The notes: generated by a model from the sequence alone, not told the origin. A stretch of 64,000 bases of DNA from Candidatus Nitrosotalea sinensis (GCF_900143675.1 NZ_FRFC01000005.1:124001-188000), one strand, 5' to 3'; counted from the first letter of the stretch, positions 24,984 through 34,661 are shown. Made by a program: numbers and translations.

Positions 24984-26116
24984 TGTGACACCCCCAACGT
25001 GTTCCCAACTCCAATTATCAGTACGCATTGACCAGGTTTGGAATTTTCTCGTATAATATCTTGAATTTGTATGAATACCTTATCAGAAGAATCCGCAATC
25101 TCTTTTTTCATAAGAGTGATTGCCTCTTTGATAGACTGTTTTATGACAATTGCATATATCGGGATGTTGTGCTTTGTAGCTATGCCCTCTATCTCAAACC
25201 TTTCAGTTCCTATACCGCCAATTGCAGCCCCAAATCCATGAGCCACGGATCCAGTATCCTCACCTTCCAGTTTCAATGCAGCGTCAACCATTATCAGCAT
25301 ATCTACCTTTTTTTCAGAAATTATCTTTTCAAATGCATCTGCAGGTCTGCCAACAGTTGCAGTCGGCCCTTCAGCTTTTAGCAGGCAGAGTTTTCTCCCC
25401 TCAAAGTCTTTTTCACTTAGAACAGTTTCAAATGAGATAGATTTTTTTTCCGTATCAAGCATCATCTTTCCAACAATCATTGGACCTATTCCATCGCCTA
25501 TTGGTTGTCCCTGCTTGAATGCAGATATTGCAGTTTTTAGTGCATCTGCTTCCTCCATGATAAACGGCATCATCATTTGCAGAGGCAAGATTAATGGGAA
25601 ATTATTTTGTTTTTTTGCAGTCAAAAAGAAGTGTCGAACCATTTTGTACAGTAGATGCAGTGTGGTTACCGCCTCAAGTATGTTGATTATTTGACTTGCT
25701 TGTAGATGAGTAATATTTGGAGCGAGGTTTTTGACTTGTTCCCTAGTAGTGTCTTCTCTTGTCCGCATGATGTGTTTTATCTTGGGTACAATTCCATTAG
25801 GATCCATATCAACTGGCATTATGGTAAAATATTCAAAATATCTATCAAGTATGACAGCAGGGTCTGACAAAGGCTTTACGGTGTTTTTTACATAAGATAT
25901 CAATTCTTTCCTGGTGTCATCACGGTATTGCTTGAGTTTTTCCAAATCTTTGTTGATTTCAGATGAAGTGACATGAAGCTGGATTCGCTGTCCATACAAC
26001 ATGAATATGAAGATAGGTAGAATCCAGATCAACCACATAAGTGGGTTCGAATTATCACTTGAGCTAAAAAGTTTGTCCAGATTTGTACCCAAAAAATCCA
26101 ATAACAAAAAGACCAT
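24980..26116 (-). CDS. DUF1512 membrane-associated protein
   Basis: A 378-residue protein matching the archaeal DUF1512 family as I remember it. One N-terminal helix (MWLIWILPIFIFMLYG, about residues 26-42) precedes a long cytoplasmic part with the blocks PLSDPAVILDRYFEYF, MPVDMDPNGIVPK and a C-terminal half ending in the glycine-rich QCVLIIGVGNT. The family is conserved in Crenarchaeota and Nitrososphaerota and has no known function. It is coupled to the zinc-ribbon gene downstream. Confidence 0.8.
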   Translation of the reverse strand: MVFLLLDFLGTNLDKLFSSSDNSNPLMWLIWILPIFIFMLYGQRIQLHVTSSEINKDLEKLKQYRDDTRKELISYVKNTVKPLSDPAVILDRYFEYFTIMPVDMDPNGIVPKIKHIMRTREDTTREQVKNLAPNITHLQASQIINILEAVTTLHLLYKMVRHFFLTAKKQNNFPLILPLQMMMPFIMEEADALKTAISAFKQGQPIGDGIGPMIVGKMMLDTEKKSISFETVLSEKDFEGRKLCLLKAEGPTATVGRPADAFEKIISEKKVDMLIMVDAALKLEGEDTGSVAHGFGAAIGGIGTERFEIEGIATKHNIPIYAIVIKQSIKEAITLMKKEIADSSDKVFIQIQDIIRENSKPGQCVLIIGVGNTLGVSQ

Positions 26117-26185
26117 TTTTTACTAAATTAAATCTTTCATAGACTTCATCAATCTTTCAGGAATTTTATTATATCATAAAAGCAT

Positions 26186-26391
26186 CATCCGACTGAAAGA
26201 AAGCAATGGCATTTCCTTTTGAGTGCGGAACATGTCCATTGTCGTACTCACTTTCCCCCTTTGCCATTGTTTCGTTGTTTCCTAGTCCTGTCTTACACCA
26301 GACATTTTAGGAAACAAGAGATACACTGGTTTTGATATCAAGTCCTTACCTGATATCATGACCGGCAGATGTATCCTGTTCCAGTCGGATG
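26186..26391. ncRNA. Candidate structured RNA, strand and family unknown
   Basis: The 427-base gap between two divergent genes holds a closed, highly foldable segment. A 10-pair closing helix (26186-26195 with 26382-26391) encloses four or more hairpins: 26203-26211 with 26262-26270; nested 26220-26227 with 26243-26250; 26275-26284 with 26308-26317, with an inner 26289-26293/26300-26304; and 26334-26340 with 26351-26357. G-C content is above the surrounding intergenic DNA. I looked for SRP helix 8, RNase P and tRNA signatures and found none. An A/T-rich box at 26165-26175 would suit plus-strand transcription. Confidence 0.6.
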
Positions 26392-26543
26392 GCTGTCATA
26401 TATTCAGCATCATAACATAAAAGGCCTATCAATATAGTTCCCGTATATCAAAACAACAATTCGCATAGCATCTATCTAAAAATTTGAATTATTCTAAAAA
26501 TATAATCAAATTATTTTAAACAGCGCACCGCAATTATAATTAC

Positions 26544-27983
26544 ATGAAAATATATGAAATTGGAATCAATCTAACAAAAATAGTGGGATGTATTGTTACA
26601 TGGGATAACCATATACGAGATTTTTATTCGGTTGATGCCAGTTCCTACAAACTAAGGCCCCAAGTGATAACGTTTCCTCGTAATGAAGACGATGTTATCA
26701 AAATCATACGGTTTGCGAAAAAGCACCACATTCCAGTAACACCCAGAGGTGGCGGTACTGGACTAGTGGGAAGCGCTTTGGGAAAAGGAATAATTCTTGA
26801 CATGAGAAATTTCAATAAAATCAAGATTGGAAAAAACCATGCGACAGTAGGAAGTGGGGTCTACAAGGGACATCTTGACAAGATATTGCAGAAACATGGC
26901 AGATTTGTAGGACCAGACCCATCAATAGGACCCTTTTGCACCATAGGCGGGATGATTGGCAACAATTCTAGTGGAATTCACTCGCTAAAGTATGGAAGTG
27001 TAATAGACAATCTAATTGAAGTTACAATCGTAAATTCGGTAGGCAATGTAACAAGGCTTCCAAACATGCATCACATGATAAAAAGCAATATTTCTCATGA
27101 CGTTATCAAGTCATTTCCCATGGTATCAAAAAATTCTTGCGGATATAGAATTGACAAAATTTTATCAGAAAAAGATGTCCACAAGTTAATTGCAGGCTCT
27201 GAAGGAACATTGGGAATCATCACATCTGCAAAGCTTCGAACATACAGGATACCAAAAAGTAAAGCATTGTGCATAATACATTACAAGACACTCAGGCAGG
27301 CAGCAATAGACAGTGTGAAGATACTCTCTTTAAAACCAGCAGCTCTTGAAGCAATAGACAATAACATAACAAGACACATCAAAATAAAAGTGCCAAATTC
27401 AGGATGTCTTATTTTTGCAGAGTTTGATAATGACATAAAGCACAACATAAAACAGATTCAAAAAATCGCAACAGGCAAGATAATCAAAATAGAATCAGAC
27501 AAAGATAACATCAGAAAATTATGGAGTTTTAGAAATTCAGCTCTTGCATTTAGTCTCAAGAGCATAACAAAAAAAGAGACAATGCCAACCCTCATAGAAG
27601 ATTCCGTGGTGCCAGTAAAAAGACTTCCCTTGCTACTAGACATGTTAGATATGATTAGAAAAAAATACCATCTCAGAACAATAGTTTACGGACACATCGG
27701 AAATGGGAATCTGCACATCAGGCCAGTTTTAGAACATAAAGATATCTCAAAAATACAAAAAATTGCAACTGAATTTTTTACAGGGGTAATAAGTATAGGA
27801 GGAAGCATAACAGGTGAACATGGTGATGGTTTGGCAAGATCAGAATTTGTAAAGACACAGTATGGAGACAAGACATATTCGGTTTTTAGAAACATCAAAA
27901 AACAATTTGATCCTCAAAACATCCTAAATCCTGGAAAGATAATATCAGATAAAAAGACAATGATAAAGAATCTAAAAATTTAA
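26544..27983 (+). CDS. FAD-linked oxidase, GlcD/D-lactate dehydrogenase family
   Basis: A 479-residue flavoprotein of the vanillyl-alcohol-oxidase fold. The FAD-binding PP-loop PVTPRGGGTGLVGSA (about residues 64-78) and the block GPDPSIGPFCTIGGMIGNNSSG are typical, as are the C-terminal metal and substrate motifs YGHIGNGNLHIRP, GGSITGEHGDG and FDPQNILNPGKI. These enzymes oxidise glycolate, D-lactate or D-2-hydroxyglutarate at the membrane. Which of these applies is not clear. It stands alone, with no iron-sulfur partner beside it. Confidence 0.88.
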   Translation: MKIYEIGINLTKIVGCIVTWDNHIRDFYSVDASSYKLRPQVITFPRNEDDVIKIIRFAKKHHIPVTPRGGGTGLVGSALGKGIILDMRNFNKIKIGKNHATVGSGVYKGHLDKILQKHGRFVGPDPSIGPFCTIGGMIGNNSSGIHSLKYGSVIDNLIEVTIVNSVGNVTRLPNMHHMIKSNISHDVIKSFPMVSKNSCGYRIDKILSEKDVHKLIAGSEGTLGIITSAKLRTYRIPKSKALCIIHYKTLRQAAIDSVKILSLKPAALEAIDNNITRHIKIKVPNSGCLIFAEFDNDIKHNIKQIQKIATGKIIKIESDKDNIRKLWSFRNSALAFSLKSITKKETMPTLIEDSVVPVKRLPLLLDMLDMIRKKYHLRTIVYGHIGNGNLHIRPVLEHKDISKIQKIATEFFTGVISIGGSITGEHGDGLARSEFVKTQYGDKTYSVFRNIKKQFDPQNILNPGKIISDKKTMIKNLKI

Positions 27984-27987
27984 TGAA

Positions 27988-28323
27988 TTACTTGATTTTG
28001 GTTCCAAGTGGTACATCTTCTGTGACTGTGAGCCAGAACGGTTTTTCACCAGAATCCGCTGCAAAAAGCATTGCGCTTGATTCAACTCCGGCAATACTTC
28101 TCGGTTCAAGGTTTACAAGTGCAATTACTATTCTTCCCACTAGTTCTTCAGGTTTGTAATATTGAGCGCCGCCTATTATGACATCTCGCTTTTCATTTCC
28201 AAGATCAATTGTTCCTTTAACTATTTTCGATTTGCCAGGAATTGGCTCCACTGATAGAATCTTTGCCACCCGCATATCCAATTTGGCAAAGTCATCATAG
28301 GTTATTTGATCCACATAAAACAT
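27988..28323 (-). CDS. Stand-alone tRNA-binding domain protein (Trbp111/CsaA type)
   Basis: A 111-residue OB-fold protein matching the tRNA-binding domain of methionyl-tRNA synthetase and CsaA/Trbp111. Conserved blocks are KLDMRVAKILSVEPIPGKSK, the IGGAQYYKPEELVGRIVIALVNL strand pair and the MLFAA loop. It binds the outside corner of tRNA without specificity, or acts as a chaperone. It converges with the FAD oxidase, with five bases between stops. Confidence 0.88.
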   Translation of the reverse strand: MFYVDQITYDDFAKLDMRVAKILSVEPIPGKSKIVKGTIDLGNEKRDVIIGGAQYYKPEELVGRIVIALVNLEPRSIAGVESSAMLFAADSGEKPFWLTVTEDVPLGTKIK

Positions 28324-28387
28324 CCAATAATGAGATTAAAATTGATTTCGAAACTAGCGATTTTCATTACAACATAAATATGAAGAG

Positions 28388-28819
28388 ATGAAAAATTTCA
28401 ACATGGTCCAGATACAGGCCTCGGTAGATATTGATGCACCGCTTGACAAGGTTTGGAACATAATATCTGATCTTGACTCAGAGCCAAGATTCTGGAAAGG
28501 AACAAAAGAGGTTAGAAACATTTCAAAAAATGAAAACGTAGTGACAAGAGAAGTCACCATTGCATTCAAAGACTCAAAATGTATGCAAACTGTAACGATG
28601 CAGCCAAAGGAAAAGATTCACGCTCAATTTACAAAAGGAATACTGGATGGTACAAAAACACTTACACTACAGCAATTAGAAAACAGAATCAGACTAGATG
28701 TATTATGGGACATCAAACTCACTGGCATGATGGGGATGTTTACGGGCATGATAAAAAAGCACATCCAGAGCGGTTCAGAACAAGCTCTTGAGAGCATAAA
28801 ACAAGAAGCACAGAGATAA
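28388..28819 (+). CDS. SRPBCC-family (polyketide cyclase/START-like) protein
   Basis: A 143-residue protein with the START-like helix-grip pattern: ASVDIDAPLDKVWNIISDLDS near the N terminus, WKGTKEVRNIS, and a long C-terminal helix. Such proteins bind hydrophobic ligands in a central cavity. The ATG at 28403 (MVQIQASVDID) is an alternative and perhaps better start. The gene ends two bases before the glycosyltransferase start, so they form an operon and may act together in lipid or isoprenoid glycosylation. Confidence 0.8.
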   Translation: MKNFNMVQIQASVDIDAPLDKVWNIISDLDSEPRFWKGTKEVRNISKNENVVTREVTIAFKDSKCMQTVTMQPKEKIHAQFTKGILDGTKTLTLQQLENRIRLDVLWDIKLTGMMGMFTGMIKKHIQSGSEQALESIKQEAQR

Positions 28820-28821
28820 TC

Positions 28822-30030
28822 ATGGCATATCTGATAGACATTGTAAACTATTTTCTTGTAGCAATCATGCTTGGTGTTTCTCTTGCGTGGACGTTTTTGA
28901 TAAGATCAATGTGGAGTACTTTTAAGAACTCGCCATTTTTGGACAGGTTCGAGTACAAGAGCCACCACAAACCAAAGATATCAGTAATTCTGCCGGCAAG
29001 AAATGAAGAGAGGTTTATAGAAAAATGCATAAACTCACTATTAGAGCAAGATTACGAAAATTATGAGATAATAGCAATAGATGATAGGTCAGATGACAAC
29101 ACGGGGGAGATAATCAAGAATATCGCAAAAAAAGATTCTCGCGTAGTACATGTATTAGCAGGACCAAAACCAGAAAAATGGATTGGTAAGAACTGGGCAT
29201 GCATAGAAGGATTCAAGAGATCATCAGGCGAACTTTTGTTATTTACGGATGCTGATACTACGCATACAAACAAGACAATCACATTAGCAGTGGACCACCT
29301 CTTGAGTGATAATCTTGATGCACTTACAGTGATTCCAAAGATGTTGTGCCTTGATTGGTGGACAAGAATAACACTACCAGTATTATCTACATTTTTACAT
29401 ACTAGATTTTCTGCACTTCGTGTAAATGACCCATCTGCAAAGACAGGTTATTTTTTTGGAAGTTTTTTCATAATAAAGAGAGAAACATACAATTCGGTTG
29501 GTACGCATGAGAGCGTAAAAAGCGAGATAGTAGAAGATGGGGCTCTTGGCAAGAAGGTAAAAGAACAAGGATTCAAGATGAAGATGGTACGAGGAGAGCA
29601 TTTGGTAGATGCAGTATGGGCAAGGGACTGGTCTACTTTGTGGCATGCACTAAAGAGGCTGATGATACCACTATACATCCAATCAAGCAAAACTGCAATT
29701 GGTATATTTGTTGCAGTATTATTTTTGTTATTCATGCCATTTCCCATCCTTGCATATTCAGCACTTTTCCTAAGTCATGCAATTTCCTTTAAGATATTAT
29801 TCGGAATCACACTTGTTGCTGCAGGGCTATTTTATTTAGGAAGCATTATTGATGCAAAAAAGGGACTAGGACTAGGATTCAGACATGCAATTTTTGCACC
29901 AATTGGCAGCATAGTCATCGTAGCAGGATTTGCAAGCGGAATACTGCATGCAAAGAAAAATGATTCTGTGACTTGGCGTGGAAGAACATATTCCATATCA
30001 GGCACTGCACAACATCCAATAAGCTTGTGA
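28822..30030 (+). CDS. Membrane glycosyltransferase, family 2
   Basis: A 402-residue GT-A enzyme. An N-terminal helix (NYFLVAIMLGVSLAWTFLI) precedes the catalytic domain with KISVILPARNEERFIEKC, AIDDRSDDNT, and the metal-binding FTDADTTH. An EDGALGKKVKEQG motif follows, and three or four C-terminal membrane helices complete the HpnB/CrtQ-like layout. The donor is an NDP-sugar and the acceptor probably a membrane lipid or carotenoid; neither can be read from the sequence. It sits between the START-like gene and an HtrA protease gene. Confidence 0.88.
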   Translation: MAYLIDIVNYFLVAIMLGVSLAWTFLIRSMWSTFKNSPFLDRFEYKSHHKPKISVILPARNEERFIEKCINSLLEQDYENYEIIAIDDRSDDNTGEIIKNIAKKDSRVVHVLAGPKPEKWIGKNWACIEGFKRSSGELLLFTDADTTHTNKTITLAVDHLLSDNLDALTVIPKMLCLDWWTRITLPVLSTFLHTRFSALRVNDPSAKTGYFFGSFFIIKRETYNSVGTHESVKSEIVEDGALGKKVKEQGFKMKMVRGEHLVDAVWARDWSTLWHALKRLMIPLYIQSSKTAIGIFVAVLFLLFMPFPILAYSALFLSHAISFKILFGITLVAAGLFYLGSIIDAKKGLGLGFRHAIFAPIGSIVIVAGFASGILHAKKNDSVTWRGRTYSISGTAQHPISL

Positions 30031-30051
30031 GTAAGAATTATACATTAACAT

Positions 30052-31194
30052 TTGATACTTGAATTCTTGGACAAGACTACAGCAGTTTTGGGCGGAGTTT
30101 ATGGAATAGTTGTACTAGTTCTAGTATTTGCATTTGTGTTTGATCAACAACGACCAGATATATCAGCTCAGACTTCAGTTTTAGGAAACATTGTGCAATC
30201 AAGTCCAGGATCACAATTTAGTTTAGCAGACCTTTTTGCAAGATCCCAACAAGGAGTAGTCCAGATAATAGTACACAAGACAGGGGACAATGCGACAGAC
30301 AGAGCAATAGGTTCAGGTATTGTATATGATCTTGACGGACACATCATTACAAACAATCATGTTGTAGACGACTATCAAAAAATCAGAGTTGTGTTTCATG
30401 ATGGCCAATCTTATTCTGCTACAGTAAGTGGTACAGACAAGTTTGCAGATCTTGCAGTTATCAAAGTTGATGCAAATTCAAATACATTTCATCCATTACC
30501 TTTAGGGGACTCGTCTAAGCTTCGGATTGGAGACCAAGTAATTGCAATTGGTAGTCCCTTTGGATTAAGCGAATCAATGACATCGGGCATAGTAAGTCAG
30601 TTAGGCAGAGTATTAAATCCACCAGACATAGGTGCATTTTCAATTCCAAATGTAATTCAAACAGACACTGCCATAAATCCAGGAAATTCAGGAGGTCCAT
30701 TATTGGACACTCATGGCGAGGTTATTGGAATAAACACAGCAATTCAGACCCAGACAGGCGAGTTTTCAGGAGTAGGCTTTGCCATACCATCAAACACAAT
30801 GAAGAGAATTGTTCCAGCACTAATACAATCAGGACACTACCAGCATCCATGGCTTGGGATATCTGGAATATCAGTAGACCCAGACTTGGCAGACAGCCTA
30901 AATCTTACGACACATTCTGGATTTTTAATAGAAAATATAGTATCAGACAGTCCAGCCTCCAAGGCAGGACTCCATGCATCAAACATGACAACAACAATAG
31001 ACGGTATCAAATACAAGTATGGCGGAGACATCATAATAGGAGTAGACAACAATCCAGTCTCAAAACTTGAAGACCTTCTAAATTATCTACAGGACTACAA
31101 ATCAGTGGGTGACAAGATGACAGTGCAGATAATCAGAGAAAACAAGACAATGGAAGTAACAATGACTTTGCAGGAAAGACCAAACAGTCAATAA
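30052..31194 (+). CDS. HtrA/DegP-like serine protease with PDZ domain
   Basis: A 380-residue extracytoplasmic protease starting at TTG 30052. A membrane anchor (residues about 12-30) precedes the trypsin-like domain with H103 (ITNNHVV), D133 (FADLAVIKVD) and S213 (NPGNSGGPLL). A C-terminal PDZ domain at about 265-370 contains the peptide-binding block LGISGISVD and the SPASKAGLH element. HtrA proteins degrade or refold damaged surface proteins. All catalytic residues are present. Confidence 0.93.
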   Translation: MILEFLDKTTAVLGGVYGIVVLVLVFAFVFDQQRPDISAQTSVLGNIVQSSPGSQFSLADLFARSQQGVVQIIVHKTGDNATDRAIGSGIVYDLDGHIITNNHVVDDYQKIRVVFHDGQSYSATVSGTDKFADLAVIKVDANSNTFHPLPLGDSSKLRIGDQVIAIGSPFGLSESMTSGIVSQLGRVLNPPDIGAFSIPNVIQTDTAINPGNSGGPLLDTHGEVIGINTAIQTQTGEFSGVGFAIPSNTMKRIVPALIQSGHYQHPWLGISGISVDPDLADSLNLTTHSGFLIENIVSDSPASKAGLHASNMTTTIDGIKYKYGGDIIIGVDNNPVSKLEDLLNYLQDYKSVGDKMTVQIIRENKTMEVTMTLQERPNSQ

Positions 31195-31353
31195 AATATT
31201 TTATGAAAAACCAGGATTAGTTTCGGAAACATTACAACAAGATCCAAAATCACTGAACTAGAATCAATGCAAAAAAAGATAATAATTACTTGAGCTCTTG
31301 GAGAAAAAAATTAGGGTTTATCAGATAACAGTAGAAAAATAGAGCACCAAGAG

Positions 31354-32079
31354 TTGAACAAACATATCATATTTACAACAGGTCTATTACTAGCAGGATT
31401 TGTAATTGCCATGTCCAGCATCCAGGTTTCAGAATCTGTACTTTCAAACAAGATGCTAGTATCAGTAAAGGCAGAAAAAGACCCCATAATGGAAGGTGAT
31501 TTTCCCACAATAGTAGGCAATGTCACAGATGAAGCATACAAGCCAGTTGCAAATGCAAATATTTTGATAATGTTTGGAACTACAATAGTTTCAACTCCTA
31601 CAGATGATCAGGGTAAATTCAGATATCAAGCAACAATGCCATCAACCCATGGAATCTACGAGGTAGATGTAACTGCGACAAAAGACGGGTACACAAAGGC
31701 ACTTGGAAATAACACATTTACTGTGAGCCCAAGACAAACTGCAACCATATCAAAAACCATAACTGGACTGCCAATTGAAACAGGTAATTACACTGTGTTT
31801 CTTGGCAAGGTAACACAGTGGAACCTAGAAACTACATGTTTTGTCAGTTTTGCTGACAAGTATATGCGATTCTTACATACATGTGATTTATACAACATGG
31901 AACCAGAAGACTTTCAGACAGACCAGCAGATCATACCAATGGTTTCTGTGATATTAGACAATCAAACATACAGACTATTCCCAGAAACTGTCTATCTCAA
32001 GGCATCAAATATGGCAAATGACACACTTGAGACATTCATAGAAAATACATTTGCAAACTATACCAATCCGCAAAACTAG
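31354..32079 (+). CDS. Secreted protein with Ig-like (carboxypeptidase-regulatory-like) domain
   Basis: A 241-residue protein starting at TTG 31354, with an N-terminal signal or anchor helix (FTTGLLLAGFVIAMSSI). Residues of about 38-125 form a carboxypeptidase-regulatory-like beta sandwich: VGNVTDEAYKPVANANILI, then DDQGKFRYQATMP. The C-terminal part is beta-rich with two cysteines (TTCFVSF and HTCDLY) that could form a disulfide. It is probably extracellular. Function unknown. Confidence 0.75.
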   Translation: MNKHIIFTTGLLLAGFVIAMSSIQVSESVLSNKMLVSVKAEKDPIMEGDFPTIVGNVTDEAYKPVANANILIMFGTTIVSTPTDDQGKFRYQATMPSTHGIYEVDVTATKDGYTKALGNNTFTVSPRQTATISKTITGLPIETGNYTVFLGKVTQWNLETTCFVSFADKYMRFLHTCDLYNMEPEDFQTDQQIIPMVSVILDNQTYRLFPETVYLKASNMANDTLETFIENTFANYTNPQN

Positions 32080-32280
32080 ATGAAACCATCCACAGTTACG
32101 GATGGAGCGTACCAGTACATAGTACAATTACATGATGTAGAATAGACACAAGATCTGCCATGCATATGATCAGTCTTGCAAGTATTTTAAATTTGGTGTA
32201 AATTTAGCATTATTCTCAGTTAACTATGTTAAGGAACAAAGTATCACAATTTTTTATTAATCAGCCAACCACTTGAGAGT

Positions 32281-32568
32281 ATGTCAAAACAACCATATCG
32301 TTCTGAATTAGGAATGATATCAGATATCTTGCGTGTTACAATGGATTACGGAAGAGAAGGTACAATCATCACTACAATAGCAAGAAGAGCAAATCTTTCA
32401 CATTATACTGCCACCGACAAGTGTCAAAAACTGATAGATTTCGGGTTGATGGAATCAAGATCTGATAAAAAAAGTAACTTTTTCACCATTACTGAAAAAG
32501 GCATGAAATTTTATGAAGAACTAGAGAGATTTACAGAAACAGTCCAAGCCATCAGAATAAGATATTAG
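32281..32568 (+). CDS. Winged-helix regulator (HTH_45/ArnR1-like)
   Basis: A 95-residue single-domain archaeal winged helix. The recognition region ARRANLSHYTATDKCQKLIDFGLM is followed by the wing SDKKSNFFTITEKGMKFYEEL. This small form is much expanded in Nitrososphaerota. A 200-base gap upstream leaves room for its promoter. The multicopper oxidase gene converges with it, four bases away. No effector domain is present. Confidence 0.85.
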   Translation: MSKQPYRSELGMISDILRVTMDYGREGTIITTIARRANLSHYTATDKCQKLIDFGLMESRSDKKSNFFTITEKGMKFYEELERFTETVQAIRIRY

Positions 32569-32572
32569 ACTT

Positions 32573-33754
32573 TCATTCTACAGTAAACATTGATAGCATT
32601 CCCGCAGTCAGGTGATCATTTACATGACAGTGGAATAACCAAGTTCCTACATTATCCGGATACATGTCAAGCACCTTCATGCTCATAGGCAACAACTCGA
32701 CCATATCAGTTCTCATGCCATTCATCAATAATGTTTCCCCATGCCAGTGAGGAGTGTGCAGATCCACCTCTGTTCCAACATCAACAACATACCATCTTAC
32801 ATGAGTATTGGCTTTCATTTTCAGCCCTGGCAGGTTCCCATACACATATCCATTGATTGAATGCATGAGGTTACTTTCTTGAAATTCGTCGTCGTCCTTA
32901 TTTACAGATGATGGAGATTGCGTAAACATTTGGATGTTTTTATCAATGTAAGGACTGTTATTTTCATTCATTACAGAAAACATTGTAACAAATTCTCTGT
33001 CAACACCTTTTGGCGTTCCATCAGGATTTGCCTCCCCGTGTCTTGTAATTATAATAGGACCTTCAAGTCCAGCATAGCTGTCAGATACCTCATCTACATG
33101 TGAGTGATACATCCACACGATGGAGCTTGGATCATGGGGACCTGGACCTGCTCTTTCTGGAACTTTCCAAATGTAAGTAAAGTTATTCCCAGGCAAAATA
33201 GATTCTCCAGGCTTGTCAGAATCAGGAACTCCATCATTGTATGGAGCTCCCTCAGATGCCTTGTCATATAATACCCCATGCGGATGCATACTGGTAGGTA
33301 TGCTACAATTATTCTTGAATACGACTTTGATTACATCTCCTACTTCAGCGTGAATAACTGGTCCTAGCATCCCCAAATGTTCCCATTTTGCACCCAATGT
33401 TTTTTGTGTTGTAAATGTAGAGTCAGAATATTCCCGATAAAGACACTTGATGTATGTGCTCCCAATTCTATCTTTTCCACTTATTGTATATACAGATGCA
33501 ATTTTGTCATCTTTTAACGGTACGCCTGTTATCTGGTTTATTCCCGTAGGTGCATAGTTCCACTGTACCTCATCTGAAGCAATGTAATACGTTCTTGTTT
33601 GACCAGAGTAATTATAAGTCTGTCCCGGAACATTTGTGTCATACAAAGAATCATGATTGTGATTCTCGTGTGTAAAATATTGATATCCAACAACAGATGC
33701 AAATGCAGAAAAAGAAATTGCCAAAACAACAAACATGATTTTGATCAAATTCAT
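32573..33754 (-). CDS. Two-domain multicopper oxidase
   Basis: A 393-residue secreted oxidase. The N-terminal hydrophobic segment (IMFVVLAISFSAFASVVGY) acts as a signal or anchor. Copper ligands: HPHG at 157-160, HSH at 217-219, the C-terminal HTPHWHG block, and FHCHVNDHLTAGM with H375, C376, H377, H381 and M386 for the type 1 site. Two cupredoxin domains are predicted rather than three. Nitrososphaerota rely heavily on such enzymes; substrates could be metal ions, nitrogen intermediates or phenols. The copper sets look complete. Confidence 0.9.
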   Translation of the reverse strand: MNLIKIMFVVLAISFSAFASVVGYQYFTHENHNHDSLYDTNVPGQTYNYSGQTRTYYIASDEVQWNYAPTGINQITGVPLKDDKIASVYTISGKDRIGSTYIKCLYREYSDSTFTTQKTLGAKWEHLGMLGPVIHAEVGDVIKVVFKNNCSIPTSMHPHGVLYDKASEGAPYNDGVPDSDKPGESILPGNNFTYIWKVPERAGPGPHDPSSIVWMYHSHVDEVSDSYAGLEGPIIITRHGEANPDGTPKGVDREFVTMFSVMNENNSPYIDKNIQMFTQSPSSVNKDDDEFQESNLMHSINGYVYGNLPGLKMKANTHVRWYVVDVGTEVDLHTPHWHGETLLMNGMRTDMVELLPMSMKVLDMYPDNVGTWLFHCHVNDHLTAGMLSMFTVE

Positions 33755-33877
33755 GAAATATTACACATTAGGCTTACCTAATTACGCCTGATATTTAATG
33801 TGAGCATGCATCACACACAATGAAAACACAAGATTATTCCAAAGATATGGAAAATAGAAAATATTATCATCCAATAT

Positions 33878-33896
33878 GTTGGATAGACTATCCAAC
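33878..33896. promoter_or_regulatory. Perfect palindrome upstream of the CbtA gene (candidate operator)
   Basis: GTTGGATAG-A-CTATCCAAC is a 9-bp perfect inverted repeat with a one-base centre, ending 39 bases before the start codon of the CbtA-like gene. It follows an A/T-rich stretch (33848-33866) that could be the basal promoter. The position suits a repressor or activator site. Confidence 0.6.
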
Positions 33897-33935
33897 AACT
33901 TAAATAGAATTCGTCCAGACTGGGTTTGAGAAAAA

Positions 33936-34661
33936 ATGAGAACTTTTTCTTTTCTTGCCATAGTGATAATTTCAGGTCTTTTAGCAGGACTAGTTCACGG
34001 AATGCTCAATATCGTACTAGTGGAACCATATCTTGATAGTGCGATAGGAATTGAGAATCAAAGATTGTTTGCAGAAGGACAAGAAAAGGACACCCCACAA
34101 TTTTGGCAAAAATTTAGCGATTATAGAACATGGCAGAAACAAGGATCAATCATATCAGGATCAATACTTGGGATTGCCACAGGAGCATTATTTGGGTTAG
34201 TGTTTGCATATACAAGACAGAGTCTTCCTACAAGAAACAATGTAACAAAGGCCCTTATTTTAGGAGCAATCATGTGGGCAGTAGTATTTTTCATTCCATT
34301 TTTAAAATATCCTGCAAACCCGCCCACTGTTGGAGATCCAGCCACAATCACACTTAGAGCCAGCACATATGTCATATTCATGCTGGCATCAGGCCTAGGC
34401 GCACTCGGATTTTCTCTTGTAGCCAGGAGGCTCAAAGGAAAAAGAATTTTAGCAATTATAGGATATGCAGTATTTATCACAGCAATGTTTTTCATAATGC
34501 CTCAAAATCCTGACAAGATTTCAATATCCATGGAGTTAGTAAATGGATTTAGGATTGTTTCTGCATCAACAATGACAATATACTGGATTGCAAATGCAGT
34601 GATACTTGGATGGTTGTGGAATAGATTCAAGCCAGATACGTTACAACAGACCAGAGAATAG
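33936..34661 (+). CDS. cbtA: CbtA-family predicted cobalt transporter subunit
   Basis: A 241-residue membrane protein with about five or six helices, matching the CbtA family: GLLAGLVHGMLNIVLVEPYL in the first helix, the FWQKFSDYRTWQKQGS loop, and FIPFLKYPANPPTVGDPAT in the middle. CbtA is predicted to import cobalt for cobalamin, which ammonia-oxidising archaea make. The usual partner CbtB, with its short histidine-rich tail, is not visible here. A palindrome lies just upstream. Confidence 0.8.
   Translation: MRTFSFLAIVIISGLLAGLVHGMLNIVLVEPYLDSAIGIENQRLFAEGQEKDTPQFWQKFSDYRTWQKQGSIISGSILGIATGALFGLVFAYTRQSLPTRNNVTKALILGAIMWAVVFFIPFLKYPANPPTVGDPATITLRASTYVIFMLASGLGALGFSLVARRLKGKRILAIIGYAVFITAMFFIMPQNPDKISISMELVNGFRIVSASTMTIYWIANAVILGWLWNRFKPDTLQQTRE

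Noticed and set aside
26186-26391. SRP RNA as identity for the structured region
   Set aside because: I found no helix 8 signature (GGAA tetraloop with AGCAG) on either strand, and the size is below archaeal SRP RNA.
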